From positions 3,291,001-3,355,000 of the forward strand of contig NZ_JAYMGI010000002.1 of assembly GCF_035825295.1 (NCBI RefSeq): a stretch of DNA of 64,000 nt. Direction: 5' to 3'. Below are positions 51,824 to 61,208 of the stretch, piece after piece (position 1 is the first letter of the stretch; each line of letters starts with the position of its first letter). This DNA is from Actinacidiphila sp. DG2A-62 (GTDB taxonomy: Bacteria; Actinomycetota; Actinomycetes; Streptomycetales; Streptomycetaceae). A model generated the notes under the pieces. That model made no database searches. It had not been told where the DNA came from and saw only the letters and a program-made list of their open reading frames with translations. Made by a program: the position numbers and the translations under genes.

Positions 51824-53014
51824 ATGACGACCGCCACCGCCCCGCTCTCCTCGCTCGCCGCCCGCGCCCGCGATGTCGGCGCCTCGCCGGTACGGGAGAT
51901 CCTGGCGCTGACCGCGCGGCCCGAGGTGATCTCGTTCGCCGGTGGGCTGCCGGCGCCGGAGCTGTTCGACGCGGCGGGGCTGCGGGCGGCGTACGACGCG
52001 GTGCTGGCGACCGCGCCGCGCACCGCGCTGCAGTACTCGACCACCGAGGGCGATCCGGCGCTGCGCGGCGCGGTGGCCGCGCGGCTGTCCGCGCGGGGGC
52101 TGGCCACCGGCGCGGCGGACCTGCTGGTGACCGGCGGCTCGCAGCAGGGGCTCTCGCTGCTGGCGACCGCTCTGCTGGAGCCGGGCGACACCGTGCTGGT
52201 GGAGAACCCGACGTATCTGGCGGCGCTCCAGTGCTTCGGCTTCGCCGGCGCGCGGGTGGTGCCGGTGCCGACCGACGCCGACGGGGTGGACCCGGAGGCG
52301 CTGGAGCAGGCGGTGCTGCGCGAGCGGCCCAAACTCCTCTACCTGGTCCCGGACTTCCAGAACCCGACCGGGCGCACGCTGCCGGGCGAGCGGCGCGCCG
52401 CGGTGGCCGAGGTGGCCGGGCGGCACGGCCTGTGGATCGCCGAGGACGACCCGTACGGGGAGCTGCGGTTCGAGGGCGAGCGGCAGCCGTGGATCGCCGG
52501 GCTGACGCCGGCGGCGGACCGCACGGCGCTGCTGGGCAGCTTCTCGAAGGTGATGGCGCCGGGGATGCGGCTGGGCTGGCTGCGCGCGCCGGCGGCGCTG
52601 CTGCGGGCCTGCGTGATCGCCAAGCAGGCGGCGGACCTGCACACCTCGACGGTCGATCAGGCCGCCGCGGCCCGCTACCTGGTGGACAGCGACCTGGACG
52701 CGCACCTGGAGCGGGTGCGCGGCGCCTACCGGGCGCGCCGGGACGCGCTGCTGGCCGGCCTCGACTCGGCGCTGCCGCCGGGCAGTTCGTGGAGCCGGCC
52801 GCAGGGCGGCATGTTCGTCTGGGCGCGGCTGCCGCGCGGCTGCGACGCCACCGCGCTCCTGCGCGAGGCGGTCCGCCGCGACGTGGCGTACGTGCCGGGC
52901 GCGCCGTTCTTCGCGGCCGACCCCGATCCGCGCACGCTGCGGCTGTCGTTCACCACGCACACGCCCGAGGAGATCACGCGCGGCCTGTCCCGGCTGGCCG
53001 GCGTCTTCGCCTGA
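51824..53014 (+). CDS. PLP-dependent aminotransferase (LysN/2-aminoadipate type)
   Basis: 396-residue fold-type I aminotransferase: VISFAGGLPAPELFDAAGLR, LQYSTTEGDPALRGAVAARL, VPDFQNPTGRTLPGERRAAV, AEDDPYGELRF with the PLP-ring Asp, and LGSFSKVMAPGMRLGWLRAP with the Schiff-base Lys. This layout is that of LysN/2-aminoadipate or valine-pyruvate-type aminotransferases without a fused GntR domain. ATG 51824 is the first start after the repeat array. Substrate is not determined by sequence alone. Confidence 0.9.
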   Translation: MTTATAPLSSLAARARDVGASPVREILALTARPEVISFAGGLPAPELFDAAGLRAAYDAVLATAPRTALQYSTTEGDPALRGAVAARLSARGLATGAADLLVTGGSQQGLSLLATALLEPGDTVLVENPTYLAALQCFGFAGARVVPVPTDADGVDPEALEQAVLRERPKLLYLVPDFQNPTGRTLPGERRAAVAEVAGRHGLWIAEDDPYGELRFEGERQPWIAGLTPAADRTALLGSFSKVMAPGMRLGWLRAPAALLRACVIAKQAADLHTSTVDQAAAARYLVDSDLDAHLERVRGAYRARRDALLAGLDSALPPGSSWSRPQGGMFVWARLPRGCDATALLREAVRRDVAYVPGAPFFAADPDPRTLRLSFTTHTPEEITRGLSRLAGVFA

Positions 53015-53070
53015 CGCTCCCGGCGGCGTCCTGCGACGCCTCCGCCGTGCCGCGGTCCGCCTCCTTCCTC

Positions 53071-53106
53071 ACGGCCGTACGGGACTCCCGTGTCCCGTAC
53101 GGCCGT
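53071..53106. terminator. Hairpin terminator after the aminotransferase gene
   Basis: ACGGCCGTACGGGAC (53071-53085) pairs perfectly with GTCCCGTACGGCCGT (53092-53106), 15 bp, 6-base loop. The rest of the 53015-53385 gap holds a CGTTCA/TGAACG inverted repeat (53233-53250) that may belong to the symporter promoter, but no gene. Confidence 0.88.
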
Positions 53107-53385
53107 TCGCCGTGCGCCGCGTGATGCGGGCGGGGTCCAGCGAAGTGCCCGCTCATGGTGGGTGCGGTGCGACGGTCATCACAATGCCAAGGAGTGTAAA
53201 GGGACGGCAAAATCGTTCGGCGCTCTGATCTGCGTTCAGATTCTTGAACGACGAAGGTCTTGACCAGCCCCTCCCGCAGGGGTTCAATCCCGGGAAGTCC
53301 CCAACTCCCGTACGGGGGCGACCGCCCGACGCAGCGTCACAGCGAAGTGCGCTCACGTTCACAAGGCGGACCCCCTGGAGGGGAC

Positions 53386-54936
53386 ATGAATGGTCTCGAC
53401 TGGACCGTGCTGATCGCGTACTTCGCCGTGATGGTCGCGATCGGCTTCTGGTCCCACAGCCGGGTCGACGACGTCGGCGACTACTTCACCGCGGGCGGCC
53501 GGATGCCGTGGTGGCTGTCCGGCATCTCGCACCACATGTCGGGCTACAGCGCGGTGATGTTCACCGGCTACGCCGGCATCTCCTACCAGTACGGCGTCAC
53601 CTCCTACTTCACCTGGGCGTTCCCGATCGCGATCGGCGTCGGGCTCGGCGCCCGGTGGTTCGCGCCCCGGCTGAACCGGATGCGCTCGCGGCTGCGCGTG
53701 GCCTCGCCGCTGGAGTACCTCAAAGACCGCTACAACCTGCCCACGCAGCAGGCGCTGGCCTGGTCCGGCGTGCTGCTGAAGATCGTGGACGTGGGCGCGA
53801 AGTGGGCGGCCATCGCCACCCTGCTGTCGGTCTTCACCGGCATCACCATCACCCAGGGCATCGTGATCACCGGGGCGATCACCGCGGTCTACTGCACCGT
53901 CGGCGGCCTGTGGGCGGACGCGCTCACCGAACTCGGCCAGTTCGCCATCCAGTTGGTCGCCGGGCTGGCGATGCTGGTCGCGGCGCTGTCCAAGCTCGGC
54001 GGCGTCGACAGCGTCTGGAACGTGTGGGACGAGCCGGCGCTGCGCCACCACGGCCACCCCACCGCCGGCCCGTACACCGCGGTGTTCCTGCTGGCGTACC
54101 TGTTCATCAAGACCTTCGAGTACAACGGCGGCATGTGGAACCAGGCCCAGCGCTACATGGCGACCGGCTCGGCCCGCAAGGCCGCCCGCAGCGCGATGCT
54201 CTCCTCCGCGCTGTGGTTCGTCTGGCCGCTGGTGCTGTTCTTCCCGATGTGGATCGCGCCGCTGCTGGTGCACGCCAAGAAGCCGGACGCCTCGGACTCC
54301 TACGCGCTGCTCACCGAACGGCTGCTGCCGCACGGCCTGTTGGGCCTGGTGGTGGTCGGCTTCTTCTCGCACACCATGGCCATGTGCTCCTCCGACGCCA
54401 ACGCGATCGCCGCCGTCGTCACCCGCGACATCGCGCCGGCCGTCTCGCGCACCGCGCGGGAGTGGGGCAGCCGGATCGGGCTGATCGCCGCCCGCGCCAC
54501 CACGCTGCTCTTCCTCGGGCTGTCGATGGCCATCGCCACGCAGGTCGACTCGCCCGCCTTCAAGGACATCATCACGATCGTCATCAAGTGGGTGGCCGGG
54601 CTCGTCGGTCCGATCGCGATCCCGTTCCTGCTCGGGCTGATGCCGCGGTTCCGCAGGTCCGGGCCGACCGCCGCGCTGGTCAGCTGGGCGCTCGGACTGG
54701 TGGCGTTCTACCTGGTCAACTACCCGGTCAACGACGCGGTGTCGGGCGGGGTCGGCCTGGAGTACCAGATCTCCGTGCCGGTCGCGATCTCGCTGGTGCT
54801 GTACATCGCCATCGGCTGGATCAAGCCCGAGGACACCCCGGAGCGCGACGCGCTGATCGCGAAGGTCAACGCCGACGGCGACGGGGCGGCGGCAGCGGTG
54901 CTGCCCGAGCCGGAGCGGGGCTACGCGGCGGGGTAG
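53386..54936 (+). CDS. Sodium:solute symporter (SSS family)
   Basis: 516 residues, about 13 hydrophobic helices. The family signature region is seen in DDVGDYFTAGGRMPWWLSGI (helix 1-2 with the Na+-site-type small residues), SGYSAVMFTGYAGISYQYGV, ITAVYCTVGGLWADALTELG and FFSHTMAMCSSDANAIAAVV (helix 8 with the SSxDA Na2-like site). ATG 53386 follows GGAGGGGA. The transported solute cannot be told; sugars, carboxylates and nucleosides all occur in the family. It is convergent with an ADP-ribosylglycohydrolase gene. Confidence 0.9.
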   Translation: MNGLDWTVLIAYFAVMVAIGFWSHSRVDDVGDYFTAGGRMPWWLSGISHHMSGYSAVMFTGYAGISYQYGVTSYFTWAFPIAIGVGLGARWFAPRLNRMRSRLRVASPLEYLKDRYNLPTQQALAWSGVLLKIVDVGAKWAAIATLLSVFTGITITQGIVITGAITAVYCTVGGLWADALTELGQFAIQLVAGLAMLVAALSKLGGVDSVWNVWDEPALRHHGHPTAGPYTAVFLLAYLFIKTFEYNGGMWNQAQRYMATGSARKAARSAMLSSALWFVWPLVLFFPMWIAPLLVHAKKPDASDSYALLTERLLPHGLLGLVVVGFFSHTMAMCSSDANAIAAVVTRDIAPAVSRTAREWGSRIGLIAARATTLLFLGLSMAIATQVDSPAFKDIITIVIKWVAGLVGPIAIPFLLGLMPRFRRSGPTAALVSWALGLVAFYLVNYPVNDAVSGGVGLEYQISVPVAISLVLYIAIGWIKPEDTPERDALIAKVNADGDGAAAAVLPEPERGYAAG

Positions 54937-54969
54937 CGGCGTACGGTCCCAGGCGCACGGACGGCGCGC

Positions 54970-56073
54970 CTACGCCGCCGGGTAACGGTCCAGCCAGGCC
55001 GGGCTCGCGCCGGCCGGGCCGTGCAGCGCGGGCGCCTGGGTCATCTCCATGGCGAAGTCGTCGGCGAGCTGGAGGATCGTGGCACGGCCCTCCAGCTCGG
55101 CGATCCAGGCCGGCGGCAGCGCGGTCTCGCCGTGCTGCACGCCCAGCAGGTTGCCGCAGACCGAGCCGGTGGAGTCGCTGTCCCCGGAGTGGTTGACGGC
55201 CAGCAGCAGGCCGTGCCGCACGTCCTCGGCGACCAGCGCGCAGTACACCCCGATGGCCAGCGCCTCCTCCGCGGTCCAGCCCTCGCCCAGCGCCTCCACG
55301 CGCTGCGGCGAGGGCAGGCCCTGGCGCACCGCGCCCAGCGCGCTCTGCAGCGCGTCGGTGGTCTCCTGGTGGCCGGGGCGGGCGCCGAGCAGCGCCAGGG
55401 CGTGCTGCACCGAGCCGTCCAGCGCCTCGCCGCGGGCCAGGCCGTGCACGATGACGGCGAAGGCGCCGGCCGCGAGCTGCCCGGTGGGGTGGCCGTGGGT
55501 CTGCGCGGCGCACTCCACCGCGAGTTGGAAGACCAGTTGCGGCTCCCAGCCCACCAGCAGGCCGAACGGCGCGGAGCGCATCACCGTGCCGCAGCCCTTG
55601 GAGCCGGGGTTCTTGGGCGCCTCCAGGGTGCCCATGGTGTCGTCGGCCAGGCCGCTCAGGCACGCGCCGCCGGGCGCGCGGCGGGCGTACAGCCACTCCT
55701 CCTTGGCCAGCCAGCCGGTGTCCTTGCGGCGCTCGTCCGGCCCCCACTCGGTCTGCGTGGCCGACCAGCGGCGGTAGGCGCGGTGCACGTCGGTCGGCGG
55801 GTGCCAGGCGCCGGTGTCGCGGCGCACCTGGGCGCGGATCAGGCCCTCGACGGTGAACAGGGTCATCTGGGTGTCGTCGGTGATCGCGCCGCGTCTGCCG
55901 TACGCGGGCACGTAGTCGGTGACGCCGTCCGCGCCGTGGTTGGTCCTGATCGCCTCCAGCGACTCGAACTCCACGCCCGCGCCGAGGGCGTCGCCGATCG
56001 CACCGCCGAGCAGGCAGCCGCGGACCCGGCTGCGGAAGTCCTGCTGCTGCGCGCGGCCCCAGACTGCGGTCAA
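54970..56073 (-). CDS. ADP-ribosylglycohydrolase family protein
   Basis: 367-residue ARH fold hydrolase (DraG/ARH type) removing ADP-ribose from proteins or small molecules. Metal ligands are visible: GCLLGGAIGDALGAGVEFES (GDxxGxxxE), RGAITDDTQMTLFTVEGL (TDDTxM) and LLAVNHSGDSDSTGSVCGNL (HxGDSDxT), the two-magnesium site. The first codon is TTG (complement of 56071-56073), with AAGGGG seven bases upstream. It stands alone on the minus strand, and the target is unknown. Confidence 0.93.
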   Translation of the reverse strand: MTAVWGRAQQQDFRSRVRGCLLGGAIGDALGAGVEFESLEAIRTNHGADGVTDYVPAYGRRGAITDDTQMTLFTVEGLIRAQVRRDTGAWHPPTDVHRAYRRWSATQTEWGPDERRKDTGWLAKEEWLYARRAPGGACLSGLADDTMGTLEAPKNPGSKGCGTVMRSAPFGLLVGWEPQLVFQLAVECAAQTHGHPTGQLAAGAFAVIVHGLARGEALDGSVQHALALLGARPGHQETTDALQSALGAVRQGLPSPQRVEALGEGWTAEEALAIGVYCALVAEDVRHGLLLAVNHSGDSDSTGSVCGNLLGVQHGETALPPAWIAELEGRATILQLADDFAMEMTQAPALHGPAGASPAWLDRYPAA

Positions 56074-56263
56074 AGCGGTCCCCTTCGGTCATCTCCCGGT
56101 CCGAACCCGTTCTGCGCCAGCACGATATCCGACCCGGCCAGGAGCGGAAGGGGAGCGATGGACACCAGGGGACGGGTGGGACGTACCGCCCGAGCACCCC
56201 GCACGGCCCCCCGCGAGCCCCCGGAGGGCCCCCGCGAGCGCCCCGCCGCGGCCCCCGCCGCGG

Positions 56264-58864
56264 TTAGGACGAGGCCGGGAGCACGGGCAGCAGGGCCGGC
56301 AGGTGGCCGTCGGAGGCGCGGCCGGCCTCGACGCGCTCGGCGGGCACCGGGCCGTAGAGGGTGGTGCGCTGGCGGGAGGGGCGGCCGGCCGCGGCGGCGA
56401 TGGCCTCCAGGTCGCGGATGGAGCGGTAGGAGCCGTAGGAGGAGCCGGCCATCCGGGAGATGGTCTCCTCCATCAGCGTGCCGCCGAGGTCGTTGGCGCC
56501 CGAGCGCAGCATCTGCGCGGCGCCGTCCGCGCCGAGTTTGACCCAGCTGGTCTGGATGTTGGTGATGTGCGGGTGCAGCAGCAGGCGGGCCATCGCGGTC
56601 ACCGCGCGGTTGTCGCGGGCGGTGGGGCCGGGGCGGGCGATGCCGGCCAGGTAGACCGGCGCGTTGGTGTGGATGAACGGCAGCGTGACGAACTCGGTGA
56701 ACCCGCCGGTGCGCTGCTGGATCTCGGCCAGCAGCCGCAGGTGGCCGAGCCAGTGGTGCGGCTGGTCGACGTGGCCGTACATCATCGTGGAGGAGGAGCG
56801 GATGCCCAGCTCGTGCGCGGTGCTGACGACCTCCACCCAGGTGGCGGCGGGCAGTTTGCCCTTCGTCAGCACCCAGCGGACCTCGTCGTCGAGGATCTCG
56901 GCGGCGGTGCCGGGGATCGAGTCGAGCCCGGCCTCCTTCGCGGCGGTCAGCCAGTCGCGCACCGACATGCCGGTGCGGGCCGCGCCGTTGACGACCTCCA
57001 TCGGCGAGAACGCGTGCACGTGCATCCCCGGCACCCGCTCCTTGACCGCGCGCGCGATGTCGAAGTACGCGGTGCCGGGCAGATCCGGGTGGATGCCGCC
57101 CTGCATGCACACCTCGGTCGCGCCGACCTGCCACGCCTGCTCCGCGCGGTCGGCGACCTGGTCCAGGGACAGGGTGTAGGCGTCGGCGTCGGTGCGGCGC
57201 TGGGCGAACGCGCAGAACCGGCAGCCGGTGTAGCAGACGTTGGTGAAGTTGATGTTGCGGGTGACGATGTACGTCACGTCGTCGCCGACGGTGTCGCGGC
57301 GCAGGTCGTCGGCGATCCGGCACAGCGCGTCCAGGGCCGGGCCGTCGGCGTGCAGCAGCGCCAGCGCCTGCGCGTCGGTCAGCCGGGTCGGGTCGTCCGC
57401 GGCGGTGCTCAGCGCCTGCTTGACGTCGGCCTCGACGCGGTCGGGCACCAGGCCGGGCGCGGCCTGCTCGCGCAGCGCCTCCCAGTCGCCGTACACGTCC
57501 TCGAAGTCCTCGCGGCGGTCGCCGGTGCGGCCGTCGGTGTCGATGGTGGCGTGCAGGTCGGTGCGCCCGGAGGCGGTCGCGGTGAAGCCCTCGTCGGGCT
57601 CCTGCCACGGGCGGCCCTCGACCACCGCGTCCTCGCGGGCCAGGCCCGTCTCCGGGTCGGCCAGCGCGGTCACGTGCGGCAGCAGCCGCGGGTCCAGCCA
57701 CGGCTCGCCGCGGCGGACGAACTCCGGGTAGATCGTGAGGCGTTCGCGCAGCGTGAAGCCGGCCTGCGCGGTGCGCGCGGCCAGTTCCTCGATCTGCGGC
57801 CAGGGGCGCTCGGGGTTGACGTGGTCCGGGGTGAGCGGCGACACCCCGCCCCAGTCGTCGATGCCGGCCGCGATGAACCGGTCGTACTCGCCGTCCACCA
57901 GGTTCGGCGGCGCCTGGATGCGCGCCGAGGGGCCCAGCACGGTCCGCGCCACCGCGATCGCCGCGGCCAGTTCCTCCAGTTCCGCGTCCGGCATGCCGCG
58001 CATCGCGGTGTCCGGCTTGGCGCGGAAGTTCTGGACGATCACCTCCTGGACGCCGTGGTAGGCGCGCGCGGTGCGGCGGATGGCGAACAGCGACTCGGCG
58101 CGCTCCTCGTGGCTCTCGCCGATGCCGATCAGGATGCCGGTGGTGAAGGGCACGTTGGACCGGCCGGCGTCCTCCAGGACCCGCAGCCGGACCGCGGGCT
58201 CCTTGTCCGGCGAGCCGTGGTGCGGGCCGCCCGGCTCGGACCACAGCCGGGTCGCGGTGGTCTCCAGCATCATGCCCATGGACGGCGCGACCGGCTTCAG
58301 CCGCTGGAAGTCCGTCCAGGTCAGCACCCCGGGGTTCAGGTGCGGCAGCAGCCCGGTCTCCTCCAGCACCCGCACCGACATCGCCCGCACGTACGCCAGC
58401 GTGTCGTCGTAGCCGTGCGCGTCCAGCCACTCGCGCGCCTCGGGCCAGCGGTCCTCCGGGCGGTCGCCGAGCGTGAACAGGGCCTCCTTGCAACCCATCG
58501 CGGCGCCGCGCCGGGCGATGTCCAGCACCTCGTCGGGCGACAGGAACATCCCGTGGCCCGCGCGGCGCAGCTTGCCCGGCACGGTCACGAAGGTGCAGTA
58601 GTGGCACTTGTCCCGGCACAGCCGGGTCAGCGGGATGAACACCTTCCGCGAGTACGTCACCACGCCCGGCCGCCCCGCGGCCTCGAGCCCGGCGTCCCGC
58701 AGCCGCGCCGCGGTCCGCGAGAGTCTCTCCAGGTCCTGGCCGCGGGCCTGCAGCAGCACCGCGGCCTCGCCCACGTCCAGCGCCACCCCCGTCTCCGCGC
58801 GGTGCAGGGCGCGTCGCATCGCGCCGACGGCAGGGGCACTGGCGGGGTGCGTCTGCGAGGTCAT
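56264..58864 (-). CDS. fbiC: 7,8-didemethyl-8-hydroxy-5-deazariboflavin (FO) synthase FbiC
   Basis: 866-residue fusion of CofG and CofH, making the F420 chromophore precursor FO from tyrosine and 5-amino-6-ribitylamino-uracil. Both radical-SAM clusters are intact: [10 protein letters not shown] (about residue 81, CofG half) and [10 protein letters not shown] (about 543, CofH half). Other marks are [17 protein letters not shown] and [23 protein letters not shown] is complement of 58862-58864; GGAGG touches it with no spacer, and a TATCCT box lies just upstream, so leaderless translation is possible. The next gene upstream encodes an F420-type LLM enzyme. Confidence 0.95.
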   Translation of the reverse strand: MTSQTHPASAPAVGAMRRALHRAETGVALDVGEAAVLLQARGQDLERLSRTAARLRDAGLEAAGRPGVVTYSRKVFIPLTRLCRDKCHYCTFVTVPGKLRRAGHGMFLSPDEVLDIARRGAAMGCKEALFTLGDRPEDRWPEAREWLDAHGYDDTLAYVRAMSVRVLEETGLLPHLNPGVLTWTDFQRLKPVAPSMGMMLETTATRLWSEPGGPHHGSPDKEPAVRLRVLEDAGRSNVPFTTGILIGIGESHEERAESLFAIRRTARAYHGVQEVIVQNFRAKPDTAMRGMPDAELEELAAAIAVARTVLGPSARIQAPPNLVDGEYDRFIAAGIDDWGGVSPLTPDHVNPERPWPQIEELAARTAQAGFTLRERLTIYPEFVRRGEPWLDPRLLPHVTALADPETGLAREDAVVEGRPWQEPDEGFTATASGRTDLHATIDTDGRTGDRREDFEDVYGDWEALREQAAPGLVPDRVEADVKQALSTAADDPTRLTDAQALALLHADGPALDALCRIADDLRRDTVGDDVTYIVTRNINFTNVCYTGCRFCAFAQRRTDADAYTLSLDQVADRAEQAWQVGATEVCMQGGIHPDLPGTAYFDIARAVKERVPGMHVHAFSPMEVVNGAARTGMSVRDWLTAAKEAGLDSIPGTAAEILDDEVRWVLTKGKLPAATWVEVVSTAHELGIRSSSTMMYGHVDQPHHWLGHLRLLAEIQQRTGGFTEFVTLPFIHTNAPVYLAGIARPGPTARDNRAVTAMARLLLHPHITNIQTSWVKLGADGAAQMLRSGANDLGGTLMEETISRMAGSSYGSYRSIRDLEAIAAAAGRPSRQRTTLYGPVPAERVEAGRASDGHLPALLPVLPASS

Positions 58865-58996
58865 CCTCCGAGGATATGCGGCCTTCGCCCGGCGGGCACC
58901 GGTCACCGCGACCGGCCCGGCGAACGGGCCTGTCGGCATTCTCACTGCGACGCGGGCGCCGTTGCGGGAATACGGCCGGCCGGCCGGGTCGGAGGG

Positions 58997-59824
58997 TCAG
59001 AGGTAGCGCGCGTACGTGTCGAGGGTGCGCAGCACCTCGTCGGGGCCGGCGGCGGGCAGGTGCAGGGCGACCTCCTCGACGCCCAGGTCGCGCAGGTGCG
59101 CGAGCTTGCCGGGGTCGGGGACGACGGAGGTGGGCAGCACGACCGGGCCCTCGGGGCCGCGGCCGGCCTCCTGCCACGCGGCGCGCAGCCTCGGCAGCGC
59201 CTGGGTCAGACCCCCGCCGCCGATGGGCATCCACCCGTCGGCGTACTCCACGACCGCGCCCAGCGTCTTGGGTCCCGCGCCCCCGCCGATCAGGGTGCGG
59301 ACGCTGCCGCCGCGCGGCTTGGGCCAGGCGAGGCTGGCCTCGACGGCGACGAACTCCCCGGTGTGCGCGGTGGGTTCCGGCGCCCACAGCGCGCGCATCA
59401 GGGCGACGCTGTCGCGCACCCGGTCGCGCCTGGTGGCCCAGTCCACGCCGTGGGCGGCGGCCTCCTCGACGTTCCAGCCGAAGCCGACGCCGAGGGTGAA
59501 GCGGCCGCCGGACAGGTGGTCCAGTGTCGCGATCTGCTTGGCCAGCACGATCGGGTCGTGCTGCGCGAGGAGGGTGATGGCGGTGCCGACGCGCAGCCGC
59601 TCGGTCACCGAGGCGGCGGCGGTCAGCGCGCCGAACGCGTCCAGCGTCCTGCCGTACTCCTCGGGCAGCGGACCGCCCGCCGGGTAGGGCGTGGCCCGGG
59701 AGACGGGGATGTGGGTGTGCTCGGGCACGTAGAGGCCCGCGAAGCCCCGCTGTTCCAGTTCGCGGGCCAGGTGGGTGGGCGTGATCGTCTGATCCGTCAG
59801 GAAGATCATCACGGCAAGTCGCAT
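58997..59824 (-). CDS. LLM class F420-dependent oxidoreductase
   Basis: 275-residue TIM-barrel luciferase-like oxidoreductase of the F420-using group. It shows LYVPEHTHIPVSRATPYPAG, LRVGTAITLLAQHDPIVLAK, LDHLSGGRFTLGVGFGWNVE and TLIGGGAGPKTLGAVVEYAD. FGWNVEE and the deazaflavin-site His near PEHTH fit the TIGR03619-like subfamily. It starts 960 bp upstream of the fbiC stop side on the same strand (132-bp gap), a sensible pairing of cofactor maker and user. ATG is complement of 59822-59824; no Shine-Dalgarno. Substrate unknown. Confidence 0.88.
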   Translation of the reverse strand: MRLAVMIFLTDQTITPTHLARELEQRGFAGLYVPEHTHIPVSRATPYPAGGPLPEEYGRTLDAFGALTAAASVTERLRVGTAITLLAQHDPIVLAKQIATLDHLSGGRFTLGVGFGWNVEEAAAHGVDWATRRDRVRDSVALMRALWAPEPTAHTGEFVAVEASLAWPKPRGGSVRTLIGGGAGPKTLGAVVEYADGWMPIGGGGLTQALPRLRAAWQEAGRGPEGPVVLPTSVVPDPGKLAHLRDLGVEEVALHLPAAGPDEVLRTLDTYARYL

Positions 59825-59931
59825 GACGTGACTCTATGCGGCCCGCGGGAGGCGGCGCGGTCCCGCTCGGCGCCCCGCGGGAGTCGGCCCGGTCCGGCTC
59901 AGCGCCCCGCGTCGAGGCGCCCCGGTCCGGC

Positions 59932-60705
59932 TCAGCGCCCCGCGTCGAGGTGGACCGGCAGCAGGATGCGCCAGACCGCGTCCTCCACGCCGTGCACCGC
60001 GGCGATCCAGCCCACGTTCTCCTCGTCCGTGCCCAGCCGCACCGCCTGCGCCAACTCGCCCATGACGTCGGACAGGTCGCCGTGCCCCATCGCGGCCTCC
60101 AGGCGTCCGCCGACCGCGCCGTCGTCGTGGTGGCGCTGATAGGCGGGGGCGCTGCGCAGCACCCCGACCGTGCGCCAGCTCTGCGCCAGCCGCCAGACGG
60201 GCTCGCCGCCCACGCGTACCCCGTCCGCCTCGACGACCGCGGTGCGGTTGCGGTCGACCGCCAGCGGCGTCCAGGTGTCGCCGCCGGTGAGCACCAGGTC
60301 GGGCGCGCAGCGCCGGACCGCGGCCGGCACGGCCTCGGTGGCGCCGGGCGCGGGCAGCACCAGCGGGATCGCCGTCATGCCCGCGTAGAGGCAGCCGAAG
60401 AACGCGCCGGCCAGGTCCGGCCCCTGCGGGTAGACGAGCATGACCCGGCTGCCGGGCTGCAGCAGCGCGCCCAGGCGCGCGGCCACCGCCCGTGCGCGGC
60501 GGTCGAGTTCGGCGTGGCTGCGGCCCGCCGTGCCCAGGACCGCGGAGCTGGGGTAGGGCAGCAGTGGCACCGTCTGCGGGCGGCGCGCGGCGCGGTGGCG
60601 CAGCAGCGGGCCGGGCAGCCGGAGCACGTCGCCACCGCGCTTGCCGCCGCCGCGCCCGCCACGGCCCGGCCGCGGCTCGCCCCGGTGCGGTCCCTCGCCG
60701 CTCAC
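59932..60705 (-). CDS. Short AMP-binding (FAAL-like) protein, possibly truncated
   Basis: 257 residues. Residues about 60-150 look like the N-terminal lobe of a fatty acyl-AMP ligase: SHAELDRRARAVAARLGALL, SRVMLVYPQGPDLAGAFFGC and LYAGMTAIPLVLPAPGATEA. The ATP-binding core (SSGTTG, YGLTE, the hinge) of adenylating enzymes is absent. Instead the chain ends with an acidic helical segment, GHGDLSDVMGELAQAVRLGT and DEENVGWIAAVHGVEDAVWR. It is probably not a catalytic ligase. GTG at 60703-60705 is my start. The last codons and the following 60 bp carry a direct repeat (GGTCCGGCTCAGCGCCCCGC twice). It is divergent from the SARP gene. Confidence 0.62.
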   Translation of the reverse strand: MSGEGPHRGEPRPGRGGRGGGKRGGDVLRLPGPLLRHRAARRPQTVPLLPYPSSAVLGTAGRSHAELDRRARAVAARLGALLQPGSRVMLVYPQGPDLAGAFFGCLYAGMTAIPLVLPAPGATEAVPAAVRRCAPDLVLTGGDTWTPLAVDRNRTAVVEADGVRVGGEPVWRLAQSWRTVGVLRSAPAYQRHHDDGAVGGRLEAAMGHGDLSDVMGELAQAVRLGTDEENVGWIAAVHGVEDAVWRILLPVHLDAGR

Positions 60706-61208
60706 CGCGGCCGCCTCGGCCGGGGCCGGCCGGAGCCGCCGGCCGGGCCGCAGGAGGGTCCCGGACGGCCCGGCGTACGGGCGGACCGCCGCCGACGATC
60801 CCCGTGGAAGACGAGATTCCCCGTCGGCGCGGACGGTCCGGAACGGTCGGACCTGAACCTCAGCACCGGATGGGACGGACGCGCACCAGACACACATGAG
60901 GGCCCGTTCACCAGCCCTGTCGCAGAACGCACACCGGCATGGACGATCCCCACACAGCACAACCTCCGCGCACGCACAGACGGAACCTCAAATTCAGCCC
61001 AACTTTTGCCAGGAGGCCGGATCGGGACCATGGACGGGGTGACCGCGGCGTCCCGACACGGCAAACTGGCACGGACGGGGGCCGAACTCCCGGCCCCGCG
61101 TGTCATGCGGACAACTGTTCCGTCCGGCGATGAACGATCGATATACGCGCGGAGAGACGGGCCTTCGGGGGAGGCTCCGGGCTCTCGCGGGCGGTTCAGG
61201 GGGCAGAG
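60706..61208. other. 503-bp divergent intergenic region
   Basis: No convincing gene. It should contain the promoters of the AMP-binding gene and the SARP gene; GATATA near 61138 could be a -10 for the latter. The stretch nearest the AMP-binding gene is open in its frame without start support. Confidence 0.4.
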
